From the NCBI GenBank assembly GCA_900769055.1, contig CAAGFF010000268.1:1-7516 (forward strand): a stretch of DNA of 7,516 bases, given 5' to 3'. The notes under the pieces were generated by a model, which had not been told where the DNA came from, made no database searches, and saw nothing but the letters and a program-made list of their open reading frames with translations. The position numbers were made by a program, and so were the translations under genes. Positions 1 to 6,754 of the stretch are shown here, one piece after another. Numbering within the stretch: position 1 is the first letter of the stretch; each line of letters starts with the position of its first letter. The DNA is from an uncultured Prevotella sp. Its GTDB lineage: Bacteria; Bacteroidota; Bacteroidia; Bacteroidales; Bacteroidaceae.

Positions 1-903
1 AAAAAAGTTGCGGATCTTGCCAAGCTCCGCAACTACCGTCCCAATCCTTTCGCCCAGAGTCTTCGCAAGGAGTCACCTCATATTATCGGAGTAATCGTGC
101 CCAATCTGGTTACACATTACTATGCCGCCGTTCTTGATGGTATTGAACAGTATGCCTCGAAGCTGGGATATTCAGTCTTTAGTGCAAACAGCCACGAGAG
201 CTACGAGTTGGAGAAACGAGCTATAGAAAACTTCCTGGCCATGCATGTGGAGGGTGTCATTGCCTGTCTGGCTCAGGACACCATCGACTACAGTCATTTC
301 GAACAGTTGCACGATATGGGAATACCGACTGTGTTTTTTGCCCGTACGTGTATGCCCGACAAGTTCTCGCAGGTTGTGGCAAATGGCGATGAGGCTGCGT
401 TCGAGGCTACTACTCATCTGATAGAGACTGGTTCGAAGCGAATAGCTTTTATCGGCGGTCCCAACCACTTGGATATGGTGAAAAGGCGCAAGCATGGCTA
501 TTTGCAGGCATTGAAGGAGGCACGCATACCTATTGACCGTAGACTTGTGATTTGTGGAAAAATAGACTTTGAGATTGCACGTAATGCCACGATACAGTTG
601 TTACAGTCGGACGAGAGCCCCGATGCCATACTGGCTTTCAACGATATTATTACTTATGCTGCCTTTGATGCGATTAAGTCATTGGGAATGAGCATTCCTG
701 ACGATGTCGCCATAATAGGATTCACCGATGGCGATACTGCGGCTTTCGTCACTCCACGCCTGTCGGCAATCATGGACCAGGCTGGCGTACAGGGCATGAA
801 GGCTTGCGAGCTGCTGATGAGGAACATCAATGGCGATACAAGGATTTGCAGGGAAGTTGTACCTATGATACTGAAGATTAGGGAAAGCTCGGAGAAGAAT
901 TAG
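1..903 (+). CDS. LacI/GalR-family transcriptional regulator, 5' truncated by window edge
   Basis: The frame is open from base 1 to the TAG at 901-903 and gives 300 residues with no start, so the gene begins upstream; an ATG/GTG start near base 97 would be artificial because the conserved reading continues left of it. The first residues (KKVADLAKLRNYRPNPFAQSL) match the end of a LacI helix-turn-helix plus the hinge helix, so roughly 35-40 residues holding the recognition helix are missing. The rest is a periplasmic-binding-protein-like effector domain: HIIGVIVPNL opens its first subdomain, RIAFIGGP and the later DDVAIIGFTDGD are characteristic LacI/GalR strands, and PDAILAFND precedes the crossover. 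Such proteins bind DNA as dimers and respond to a small ligand, usually a sugar or nucleoside. The ligand and the target genes cannot be told from this window. The last sense codon and stop lie inside the adjoining repeat. Confidence 0.93.
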   Translation, partial: KKVADLAKLRNYRPNPFAQSLRKESPHIIGVIVPNLVTHYYAAVLDGIEQYASKLGYSVFSANSHESYELEKRAIENFLAMHVEGVIACLAQDTIDYSHFEQLHDMGIPTVFFARTCMPDKFSQVVANGDEAAFEATTHLIETGSKRIAFIGGPNHLDMVKRRKHGYLQALKEARIPIDRRLVICGKIDFEIARNATIQLLQSDESPDAILAFNDIITYAAFDAIKSLGMSIPDDVAIIGFTDGDTAAFVTPRLSAIMDQAGVQGMKACELLMRNINGDTRICREVVPMILKIRESSEKN

Positions 904-1096
904 GAGTTTTGAATTATGAGTTAGGAGTTTTGAATTAGGAGTTATTCTCGCTTCGCTGCGATTAGAAATTTTGAATTAATAATTCGTAATTAAATAATTC
1001 GTAATTCATAATTCGCAATTGCTCGCAGAGCAACAAATCGTAATTCCTAATTCAAAACTCCTAATTCAAAACTCCTAATTCAAAACTCCTAATTCA
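897..1096. repeat. Inverted and tandem 14-bp repeat cluster between convergent genes
   Basis: The left arm (897-916, GAATTAGGAGTTTTGAATTA) is the exact reverse complement of sequence in the right arm, and a second near copy follows at 921-941. The right arm (1047-1096) is a tandem array of CTAATTCAAAACTC: three full 14-bp copies at 1047, 1061 and 1075, then a partial copy at 1089. The middle holds AT-rich variants on an AATTCGTAATT theme and two small GC-rich hairpins. The arms could pair into a long hairpin in RNA from either strand, and the cluster ends one base before the stop codon of the M13 gene. Similar low-complexity intergenic repeats are common in Bacteroidales, but I cannot assign a named family. 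It may act as a bidirectional transcript end, although no clear T-run follows. Confidence 0.85.
1019..1033. repeat. Small perfect hairpin inside the repeat cluster
   Basis: TTGCTC-GCA-GAGCAA forms a perfect 6-bp stem with a 3-nt loop. It is the GC-richest point of the AT-rich spacer between the two repeat arms. A related GC-rich motif, TCGC-TTCGCT-GCGA, sits at 948-961. Neither is followed by a T-run on either strand, so these are not standard intrinsic terminators. Confidence 0.55.
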
Positions 1097-1097
1097 C

Positions 1098-3119
1098 TTA
1101 CCAGATGCGTGCTCTCTTGTTCTTAGGGATGTAGAGCTTGTCGGACTTCTTGATGCCGAAGGCTGTGTACCACTGGTCGATGTGAGGCAGCGCACCGTTT
1201 ACTCTTGCGCAATTGGGTGAGTGAACGTCTGTTGTGAGCAGCATGTCCATATACTCTGGGCGGTTGTTGCTGGCCCATATACGTGCCCAACCGAGGAAGA
1301 AGCGCTGGTCGGCAGTAAGCCCGTCGATATTTGCGGCTGCTGTTCCGGCGTTGTGCATGGCTGTAAGGGCAACGTTCAGACCGCCATTGTCACCAATGTT
1401 CTCGCCGAGGGTCAGCTTGCCGTTAATCTTCTTGCCGTTCACGGCATCGATGGTGGAGAAGTAGTCCTCAAGAACCTTCGTGCGCTTGTCGTAAGCAGCT
1501 TTGTCTGCCTCTGTCCACCAGTTGCGCTGGTTGCCCGTCTTGTCGAATTGGCAGCCCTGGTCGTCAAAGCCGTGAGTCATCTCGTGACCGATGACAGCTC
1601 CGATGGCACCATAGTTGATGGCATCGTCTGACTCAGGATCGAAGAACGGCGGCTGGAGAATACCCGCTGGGAAGCATATCTCGTTGGTTGTGGGGTTGTA
1701 GTAGGCGTTGATGGTCTGCGGTGACATGTGCCATTCAGACTTGTCGACGGGTTTGCCCACCTTCCTGTTCAGGTTGTCAATCCAGAAATACTCCTTAATG
1801 TTTGCGAGGTTCTCGTATAGCGACAGCGAGTCGTTGATGACGAGGTTGGTATAGTCTTTCCACTTGTCTGGATAGCCAATCTTGACGATGAAGTTCTCAA
1901 GCTTGTCCTTGGCCTGTGCCTTGGTGGCCTCGCTCATCCATGTTGCCTCGCCGATGCGCTGCGACAATGCGGACTGCAGGTTGCGGACAATCTCAAGCAT
2001 ACGCTTCTTGCTGCTTGCAGGGAAGTATTTCTCGCAGTACATCTGGCCGATGGCGTCGCTGAGGACAGAGTTTACCAGTGAGTTTGCACGCTTCCATCGT
2101 GGCAGGTCAGCCGGCTGTCCGCTCAATGTCTGGCTAAACTCGAACTGCACCTTACGGAATTCGTCGGACATGCAGCTTGATGCTCCAGCGATGATGCGGA
2201 TTTCGGCGTAGGTCTTCAGGTCGTCAAGCTCAGTGTCGGCAAGAATCTTCTCTACCTCATGTATGGGTTCTGGCTGTCCGAGGTCTACTTCGTTGAATAC
2301 GGGGAAGCCGCTCACCCAGAATACTGTTGGCCAGTCAATGCCCGGGTACTGCTCGATAAGCTCTGCATAGGTAAGCTTGTGGTAGTTGGCGTTGATGTCG
2401 CGGCTCTTCACCTGGTCGTAGCTTACCTTGGCTATGCGGTTCTCGATGTTCATCACGGCCTCTACCTTCTTTGCTGCTGTCTCGGCATCGTAACCGACAA
2501 GCTGGAAGAGCTTTGCCATGTAGTTCCTGTATGCTCCTACGACAGCTTTCGACTGCGGGTCTTCGTTGAGATAGTACTCTGGTGTTCCCAGTCCCAGTCC
2601 TGCCTGCGAGATGGCGACGATGTTGTTGCCAGCATTGCGTTGGTCGGCTCCCACGCCCCATGCGTACATCATGGTAGACTCACCCTTGCGGTCAAGCTCT
2701 GCCGTTACGCGCTGGTATTCCTTGCGGTCCTTGATGGCCTTAATCTTCTCAAGATTTGCCTTTATGGGATTGAAACCTTCCTTGTTGAGGCGCGCGCTGT
2801 CCATCATCAGGTTGTAGAGCGTCCCAATCTTGTAGCCAAGGGTGCCACGTTGCTGCGGACTGTTGGCATACTGAAGTATCAACTCCTGTATTTGCAGCTG
2901 GTTCTGGTCGTAAAGGTCCATGAAGGCACCATTGGTGACATGCTCGTCATCGAGAGGATGGTTCTTCAGCCATGTACCTGTGGAGTACTGCACAAAGTCA
3001 GTACCAGGCTTTACGCTGGTGTCCATGTTGGACTTGTCAAAACCTTTAAGGTTCTGTGCGCTGGCAGTGAAGTTCCAGACGGAAAGTGCCAGCATTGTAA
3101 GCATTGTTTTCTTAATCAT
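1098..3119 (-). CDS. Secreted M13-family zinc metallopeptidase (neprilysin/PepO-like)
   Basis: The 673-residue product is full length for family M13, which cleaves oligopeptides on the N-terminal side of hydrophobic residues. A basic N-terminus and hydrophobic core ending ASA-Q near residue 22 form a signal peptidase I signal, with no lipobox and no lasting membrane anchor, so the enzyme should be periplasmic or secreted. The N-terminal lobe opens with the family signature PGTDFVQYSTGTWLKN. The zinc site is complete: HEMTH with H512, E513 and H516, and ENIGD with E573 as third ligand and D577. The substrate-binding NAYY motif starts at N471. The C-terminal DVHSPNCARVNG (H633, R639) and the final ARIW match the neprilysin end. 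The ATG at 3119 is followed directly by the signal peptide, and the leader before it is A-rich without a Shine-Dalgarno. It follows the symporter gene after 111 bp on the same strand, so it may be co-transcribed or have its own promoter. Confidence 0.96.
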   Translation of the reverse strand: MIKKTMLTMLALSVWNFTASAQNLKGFDKSNMDTSVKPGTDFVQYSTGTWLKNHPLDDEHVTNGAFMDLYDQNQLQIQELILQYANSPQQRGTLGYKIGTLYNLMMDSARLNKEGFNPIKANLEKIKAIKDRKEYQRVTAELDRKGESTMMYAWGVGADQRNAGNNIVAISQAGLGLGTPEYYLNEDPQSKAVVGAYRNYMAKLFQLVGYDAETAAKKVEAVMNIENRIAKVSYDQVKSRDINANYHKLTYAELIEQYPGIDWPTVFWVSGFPVFNEVDLGQPEPIHEVEKILADTELDDLKTYAEIRIIAGASSCMSDEFRKVQFEFSQTLSGQPADLPRWKRANSLVNSVLSDAIGQMYCEKYFPASSKKRMLEIVRNLQSALSQRIGEATWMSEATKAQAKDKLENFIVKIGYPDKWKDYTNLVINDSLSLYENLANIKEYFWIDNLNRKVGKPVDKSEWHMSPQTINAYYNPTTNEICFPAGILQPPFFDPESDDAINYGAIGAVIGHEMTHGFDDQGCQFDKTGNQRNWWTEADKAAYDKRTKVLEDYFSTIDAVNGKKINGKLTLGENIGDNGGLNVALTAMHNAGTAAANIDGLTADQRFFLGWARIWASNNRPEYMDMLLTTDVHSPNCARVNGALPHIDQWYTAFGIKKSDKLYIPKNKRARIW

Positions 3120-3230
3120 AGTTGTTTTTTATGTTTTATAGTTGTTCATGTTCCTGTTTTTGTTAGGAGCTTCACTATCTTAGACGATGCTCATCGGGCA
3201 AATGCTACAGGAAACATCAACTTTTTTTGT
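3120..3230 (-). other. Intergenic gap between symporter and M13 peptidase genes
   Basis: This 111-bp gap contains the A-rich untranslated leader of the peptidase (read on the minus strand). I see no hairpin plus T-run that would end the symporter transcript here. A sequence TAGCATTTG (minus strand, 3199-3207) resembles the Bacteroidetes -7 element but has one base too many and no properly spaced upstream TTTG. Read-through from the symporter is therefore as likely as a separate promoter. Confidence 0.4.
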
Positions 3231-4580
3231 TCACATCTCCATGTCGAGGCGGTCTCGCCACAGGTATTTGCGGGTTTCGTGGACAAGCACACCGTTTAGG
3301 AACAGCAGCGACAGCAGGTTCGGTATGGCCATCAGGGCATTCATGCAGTCGGCAATGTTCCATACAATGTTCAGGCTGGCAACGCTGCCAACGAATACTG
3401 CCACGATGTAGAATATGCGGTAGACGTATGTCCAGCGTTTGCCTTTCAGATACTCCACAGCGCTCTCGCCATAGTAGCACCAGCCGAGTATGGTGCTGAA
3501 AGCAAAGGTGAGCAGGCCGAAGCTGAGCAGCGGCGCACCAACGTATGGTATCTTGTTGAAAGCCATCTTCGTCAATGCGGCACCATCGCTGTAGTCGATG
3601 TCGGGATAGGCTATGATGCTGCTCACAATGACAATGCCCGTCAGGGCGCAGATGACCACCGTGTCCCAGAAGGTTCCGGTTGACGATACCAGTGCCTGCC
3701 TTACGGGGTTGCGCGTCTGTGCTGCCGCGGCGACGATAGGTGCGCTGCCTAATCCTGACTCGTTGGAGAACAGACCACGGGCTATGCCGTAGCGGGCTGC
3801 CATCATGACGCTTGTTCCGACAAAGCCTCCGCCCGCTGCCTGGGGGGAGAATGCCGAAGTGACAATCATTGACAGGGCTGGCCAGAGGAAGTCACGATTG
3901 GCAATCAGTATGTATATGCAGCCAATGACATAGAACAAGGCCATAAAGGGTACGAGCATGCCGCATACTTTGGCTATGCTCTTCACGCCGCCTATTATCA
4001 CGGCTGCTGTGAGGGCGCAGACGATGGCTCCCATTATCCAGGGCGAGATGCCGTAAGTGCTGTTGGCTATTGTCGCTATGGCGTTGGCCTGGACGGTATT
4101 GCCAATGCCAAATGAGGCTATGGCGGTGAATATGGCGAACAGTATGGCGAGCTTCTTCCATCCAAGTCCTTTTTCCAAAGCGTACATCGGACCGCCAAGC
4201 ATGTTTCCGTTGGGCGTCTGCTGGCGGTATTTGATGGCGAGAAGTCCCTCAGCATATTTCGTGGACATGCCGAAGACACCCGTCAGCCAGCACCAGAATA
4301 CGGCTCCTGGGCCGCCGAGTGCCACGGCGGTAGCCACGCCGATGATGTTGCCTGTGCCTATGGTTGCGGCGAGGGCTGTTGCAAGAGCACCAAATTGTGA
4401 TACGTCGCCTGAGGCATCCTTGTCACGACGGATGCTCAGCTTGATGGCTGTTGGAAGCCGGAGCTGTGGACAGCGGAGCCTGATGGTGAGGAAGATGTGG
4501 GTACCCAACAGTAGGATTATCATCGGCCATCCCCATAACAGGCTGCTTGCCGCAGCAAAGAAGTCATTGACTGTTTCCAT
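3231..4580 (-). CDS. AGCS-family sodium:alanine/glycine symporter
   Basis: This is an inner-membrane carrier of about 449 residues, normal for the alanine or glycine:cation symporter family, which imports L-alanine, D-alanine or glycine with sodium. Diagnostic motifs are GTGNIIGVATA (N78), then GGPGAVFWCWLTGVFGMSTKYAE, and in the middle GLFSNESGLGSAP (N273) followed by AAAAQTRNPVRQALVSSTG. About ten hydrophobic helices are visible along the chain. I chose the ATG at 4580 because it yields METVNDFFAAASSLLWGWP, the usual short amphipathic N-terminus. Extending upstream to 4613 needs a TTG start and adds a polar, Lys/His-rich stretch unlike the family. With this start the gene overlaps the preceding DUF4230-like gene by 17 nt, which suggests translational coupling. 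Substrate preference between alanine and glycine cannot be read from sequence alone. No frameshift or missing motif is seen. Confidence 0.95.
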   Translation of the reverse strand: METVNDFFAAASSLLWGWPMIILLLGTHIFLTIRLRCPQLRLPTAIKLSIRRDKDASGDVSQFGALATALAATIGTGNIIGVATAVALGGPGAVFWCWLTGVFGMSTKYAEGLLAIKYRQQTPNGNMLGGPMYALEKGLGWKKLAILFAIFTAIASFGIGNTVQANAIATIANSTYGISPWIMGAIVCALTAAVIIGGVKSIAKVCGMLVPFMALFYVIGCIYILIANRDFLWPALSMIVTSAFSPQAAGGGFVGTSVMMAARYGIARGLFSNESGLGSAPIVAAAAQTRNPVRQALVSSTGTFWDTVVICALTGIVIVSSIIAYPDIDYSDGAALTKMAFNKIPYVGAPLLSFGLLTFAFSTILGWCYYGESAVEYLKGKRWTYVYRIFYIVAVFVGSVASLNIVWNIADCMNALMAIPNLLSLLFLNGVLVHETRKYLWRDRLDMEM

Positions 4581-5229
4581 GTTGTTTTTCGTCTTGTGTT
4601 TGTGTATTGTCAAAGCGTACCTTTACGTTCTCGAACCCCATCGAGCGCAGAAGGTTGTCTATCTGGTCGGCAGCGTTTCGCTCTGCACTTCTGATATTTG
4701 CAGGCGTGACGCATCTCTGCCTCATCTTTGCGTATGCTTTCTTGTATAGAGCCTCATGGTCGGCAGGACTCCATTTCCCCTCCTCGAAGAATGAGCGTGT
4801 GCGCGTCTCGTCGATGAAGTTCTCGTCAAGCAGTCTTATTGCAGGAAGTGTTGCCACAACGGTGTCGTTGTCAACCTTAAGCCATCCGGGACGTGTATCG
4901 CGCATGTCGATGCCGAGACGGAGAGTGCCAAAGTATATGCGCACCAGATGGGCATCGCCAAAAAAGCCTGTGCGGGTGGTGTCGACAAGTTCCTCGTCGC
5001 TGACGGAAAGAAACTCCCATTCGCCAATGTTCCTGACGCTCTCTATCTGTGCCTTGCTGATGGTTATCCCATGATTGCTCGTCTGTATGCCTATGGTGTT
5101 GTCCTTGTTGAGCCATACGAGCACGCCGATGATGACAGCTGCACATATTAATATAGGTGGAATGAGACGGTAGTTGCCGAACATTAGTGAGAATAGGGAC
5201 GTTATCTTTTTCTTAATGCTGGTTTTCAT
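4564..5229 (-). CDS. DUF4230-like single-pass membrane protein
   Basis: The 221-residue product has a basic N-terminus (KKK at 6-8) and one membrane helix at about residues 22-40, which predicts a short cytoplasmic tail and a periplasmic C-terminal domain. That domain shows the pattern I associate with DUF4230: an IGEWEFLSVSDEE strand region, TLRLGIDMRD, VVATLPAIRLLDENFIDE, and a C-terminal helix and strand ending RSMGFENVKVRF. No catalytic motif is apparent and the function is unknown. It is a diverged paralogue of the upstream lipoprotein: both have the long middle strand, a LP-x-I motif and a final MG-(F/Y)-x-x-x-(V/I) strand in the same order. The ATG at 5229 overlaps the preceding gene by 17 nt, and its own 3' end overlaps the symporter by 17 nt. 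Translation is probably coupled on both sides. Confidence 0.8.
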   Translation of the reverse strand: MKTSIKKKITSLFSLMFGNYRLIPPILICAAVIIGVLVWLNKDNTIGIQTSNHGITISKAQIESVRNIGEWEFLSVSDEELVDTTRTGFFGDAHLVRIYFGTLRLGIDMRDTRPGWLKVDNDTVVATLPAIRLLDENFIDETRTRSFFEEGKWSPADHEALYKKAYAKMRQRCVTPANIRSAERNAADQIDNLLRSMGFENVKVRFDNTQTQDEKQHGNSQ

Positions 5230-5881
5230 CCTTCAGAAGTTTTGGAATGTCAGACAAAGTGAATTTCTTGCGGAAAGTCACGGTTATGTTCTCTTTCTTG
5301 TACCCCATCTGCTCTATGATTGGAATGATGGTTCGTGCGGAGCTTTGTCTTGCTCCCTCTATGATGCCCAGCTTTGGTATGTCGCTGATAATGCTGTCAC
5401 GTCCCTCACGCTGATAGCGGGTCAGCTCGGCATCAGTGAAATTGCTTCGCAATAGTGCTACGTATTGCTTTACCTCCTTGTGGTCAACCTTGGTACTGGT
5501 AAGTATGATTTGCGGGTCGGGGAGTATAATCTCAATCTTCTCTCCGCTGCGCCTTACGTTTTCTTCCGAGAAGTTGGCAAAGTCAACGTATGCCTTCAGG
5601 GTGGCGTTGACGGGTATGGCTACCTGCCGTTGTCCGACAGGCAGGTCGATAGTGAACTTCCTGTTCATGATGGAGCCAGTAAGCTGCTTGGTGTCGCTAT
5701 GGGTTATTATCCTGTGCATCTGAAATTCGGTGGTGTAGAGACGCGAGCATTTCTGTATCTGCATCACCATGGTTGGTATGGTGTCTATGTAAATCTGTTC
5801 TTCCTTTACTGTCTGCTTATCAGGCGAGCACGCCATGAGCGGCAGACAAAGGAGCATGAATGTCAGCAACTTGTTTGGCAT
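5213..5881 (-). CDS. DUF4230-like lipoprotein, first gene of the operon
   Basis: This 222-residue protein begins with a lipoprotein signal: a short basic start, a hydrophobic core and a LMAC lipobox with the acylated Cys at residue 18. The mature chain starts SPDK, so an outer-membrane or inner-membrane location is possible. The body (about 40-205) resembles DUF4230: IQKCSRLYTTEFQMHRI, a long basic middle segment, IEIILPDPQI, and a C-terminal helix leading to MGYKKENITVTF. No enzymatic motif is visible. The ATG at 5881 is the natural start because it leads directly into the signal peptide and has a promoter element just upstream. The last 17 nt carry the start of the next gene. The pairing of a lipoprotein and a membrane-anchored version of the same domain suggests that they act together in the envelope, which is inference. 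Confidence 0.8.
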   Translation of the reverse strand: MPNKLLTFMLLCLPLMACSPDKQTVKEEQIYIDTIPTMVMQIQKCSRLYTTEFQMHRIITHSDTKQLTGSIMNRKFTIDLPVGQRQVAIPVNATLKAYVDFANFSEENVRRSGEKIEIILPDPQIILTSTKVDHKEVKQYVALLRSNFTDAELTRYQREGRDSIISDIPKLGIIEGARQSSARTIIPIIEQMGYKKENITVTFRKKFTLSDIPKLLKDENQH

Positions 5882-5901
5882 AACAATTGATTTTTTGTTG
5901 G

Positions 5902-5909
5902 CAAAGTTA
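5902..5909 (-). promoter_or_regulatory. Candidate Bacteroidetes -7 promoter element for the DUF4230-symporter operon
   Basis: Read on the minus strand this is TAACTTTG, an exact match to the Bacteroidetes -7 consensus TAnnTTTG. It would place the transcript start near 5895 and give a leader of about 14 nt. A TTTGACA lies upstream at shorter than usual spacing (12 nt instead of about 19), so the -33 element is not convincing. Confidence 0.5.
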
Positions 5910-5939
5910 GCAAAAAAATGTCAAATTCATATTTATTTC

Positions 5940-5970
5940 TTGTTTTTTGTGATTTCTGATTAAACTTTTG
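5940..5970 (+). promoter_or_regulatory. Weak candidate promoter for the Spy-like gene
   Basis: TTG at 5940-5942, an 18-nt gap and TAAACTTTTG at 5961-5970 resemble the Bacteroidetes -33/-7 pair, but the -7 element has two extra bases relative to TAnnTTTG. If used, transcription would start near 5977 with a leader of about 70 nt. No better match was seen between 5882 and 6048 on this strand. Confidence 0.3.
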
Positions 5971-6033
5971 CCAGCTTCGTGCATCAATTAAATAGTCACG
6001 TAGATGTGATTAAATGTTTTTATACAATACAAT

Positions 6034-6040
6034 AAAGGAG
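6034..6040 (+). promoter_or_regulatory. Strong Shine-Dalgarno for the Spy-like gene
   Basis: AAAGGAG lies 8 nt before the ATG at 6049, close to ideal spacing for 16S rRNA pairing. Bacteroidetes genes mostly lack such sites, and the other genes in this window with visible starts have A-rich leaders instead. The site supports 6049 as the start. Confidence 0.65.
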
Positions 6041-6048
6041 ATTGTAAC

Positions 6049-6519
6049 ATGAAGAGAATTTTCATGATTATGTTTGCAGCCATTATGGCTTGCACAGCAA
6101 CATTCGCACAGGAACAGAGCGAAAAAGGTAAGGACCGCAAGCACGTAGACCAGACACAGGTAATCAAGATGCGTACCGAGGCTATGGTTAAGCAACTTGG
6201 ACTCAACGAGGTGCAGGCCGACTCACTGTTGGCTCTCAATACAGAGTTTGCTGACAAGTTCCCGGGAATGAGAGGCAACCGTGGACAAGGCGGCAACCGT
6301 GGACAAGGCGGAGAGCGTCCCTCGCGTGAGGAAATGCAGAAGCGAATGCAGGAGGGTAAGGCTGCTATGGAAGCATATAACGCCCGCCTGAAGAACATCC
6401 TCACTGAGGAGCAGATGACTAAGTACACCGAACTGCAGAAAAGCAGAATGCAGCGTGGCGGCAACCGTCAGGGTGGCACACGCGGACAGGGTGGAAACAG
6501 ACCAGCAAATGACTTTTAA
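6049..6519 (+). CDS. Small secreted Spy/CpxP-like (DUF4890-like) Gly/Arg-rich protein
   Basis: The 156-residue product has an N-terminal signal peptide ending TFA-Q near residue 20. An alternative lipobox-like IMAC at C15 is less likely because the SPI site follows it closely. The mature protein has two helical, charged segments (about 30-65 and 92-135). Each carries a motif of the LTxxQ kind seen in Spy/CpxP periplasmic proteins: LGLNEVQADSLLALN and LKNILTEEQMTKYTELQ. They are joined by a Gly/Arg linker at 76-88 made of two GNRGQG units, and the tail from about 136 to 156 is again rich in Gly, Arg and Gln. In other bacteria Spy-like proteins are periplasmic chaperones or stress sensors; that role here is inferred from shape, not shown. 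It is a single-gene unit, divergent from the DUF4230 operon, with a strong Shine-Dalgarno and a downstream terminator. Confidence 0.8.
   Translation: MKRIFMIMFAAIMACTATFAQEQSEKGKDRKHVDQTQVIKMRTEAMVKQLGLNEVQADSLLALNTEFADKFPGMRGNRGQGGNRGQGGERPSREEMQKRMQEGKAAMEAYNARLKNILTEEQMTKYTELQKSRMQRGGNRQGGTRGQGGNRPANDF
6274..6309 (+). repeat. Two tandem 18-bp copies encoding GNRGQG
   Basis: GGCAACCGTGGACAAGGC occurs twice in a row (6274-6291 and 6292-6309) with no mismatch. Identity at third codon positions points to a recent duplication, and the unit could expand or contract by slippage while keeping frame. It encodes the flexible linker of the Spy-like protein. Confidence 0.9.
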
Positions 6520-6607
6520 TTAAATAGTGTTTTTCTTTAATTTTGTTACAAAGAGATAGCAAGTTTATTATATCGTGTGATAACTCAATAGGTAACGTAT
6601 TTGGGTG

Positions 6608-6646
6608 GAGGCATCTTCTATGTGAATAGAGGGTGCTTCTTTTTTT
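6608..6646 (+). terminator. Strong intrinsic terminator
   Basis: A 14-bp stem (6608-6621 with 6626-6639, three G-U pairs, no bulge) is capped by a GTGA tetraloop and followed by seven Ts at 6640-6646. It ends the transcript of the Spy-like gene, whose stop codon lies 88 nt upstream, and isolates the next promoter, which begins 5 nt later. Confidence 0.92.
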
Positions 6647-6650
6647 GAGT

Positions 6651-6681
6651 TTTGCAGTTTCAATTATTATTTGTATCTTTG
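6651..6681 (+). promoter_or_regulatory. Consensus Bacteroidetes promoter for the DUF4738-like lipoprotein
   Basis: TTTG at 6651-6654, exactly 19 nt, then TATCTTTG at 6674-6681 match both elements of the Bacteroidetes primary sigma promoter. Transcription should begin near 6688 and give a leader of about 67 nt. That leader is A-rich near the gene and has no Shine-Dalgarno and no clear structured regulator. Confidence 0.85.
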
Positions 6682-6754
6682 CAGATGATAAGCCGTCCGT
6701 AACCACAGATGGCATACGACGAAAACTATTAGGAAACGAAAATACAAATATAAT

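Noticed and set aside
3199..3207. TAGCATTTG as a promoter for the M13 gene (minus strand)
   Set aside because: The spacing inside the element is off by one base and no -33 element lies about 19 nt upstream.
2259..3299. Long 346-codon open frame on the + strand
   Set aside because: It lies antisense to the M13 peptidase, has Cys/Val/Leu-rich composition typical of a shadow frame, and shows no domain signature.
4581..4613. Upstream extension of the symporter to 4613
   Set aside because: It needs a TTG start and adds an 11-residue polar stretch unlike the family; the ATG at 4580 gives the normal N-terminus.
5996..6009. TCAC-N6-GTGA inverted repeat as a regulator site
   Set aside because: The half-sites are only 4 bp and the order is opposite to the CRP type; this is expected by chance.
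6709..6732. Seven-codon upstream open frame in the lipoprotein leader
   Set aside because: There is no ribosome binding signal and no attenuator-like structure, and its length is within chance expectation.
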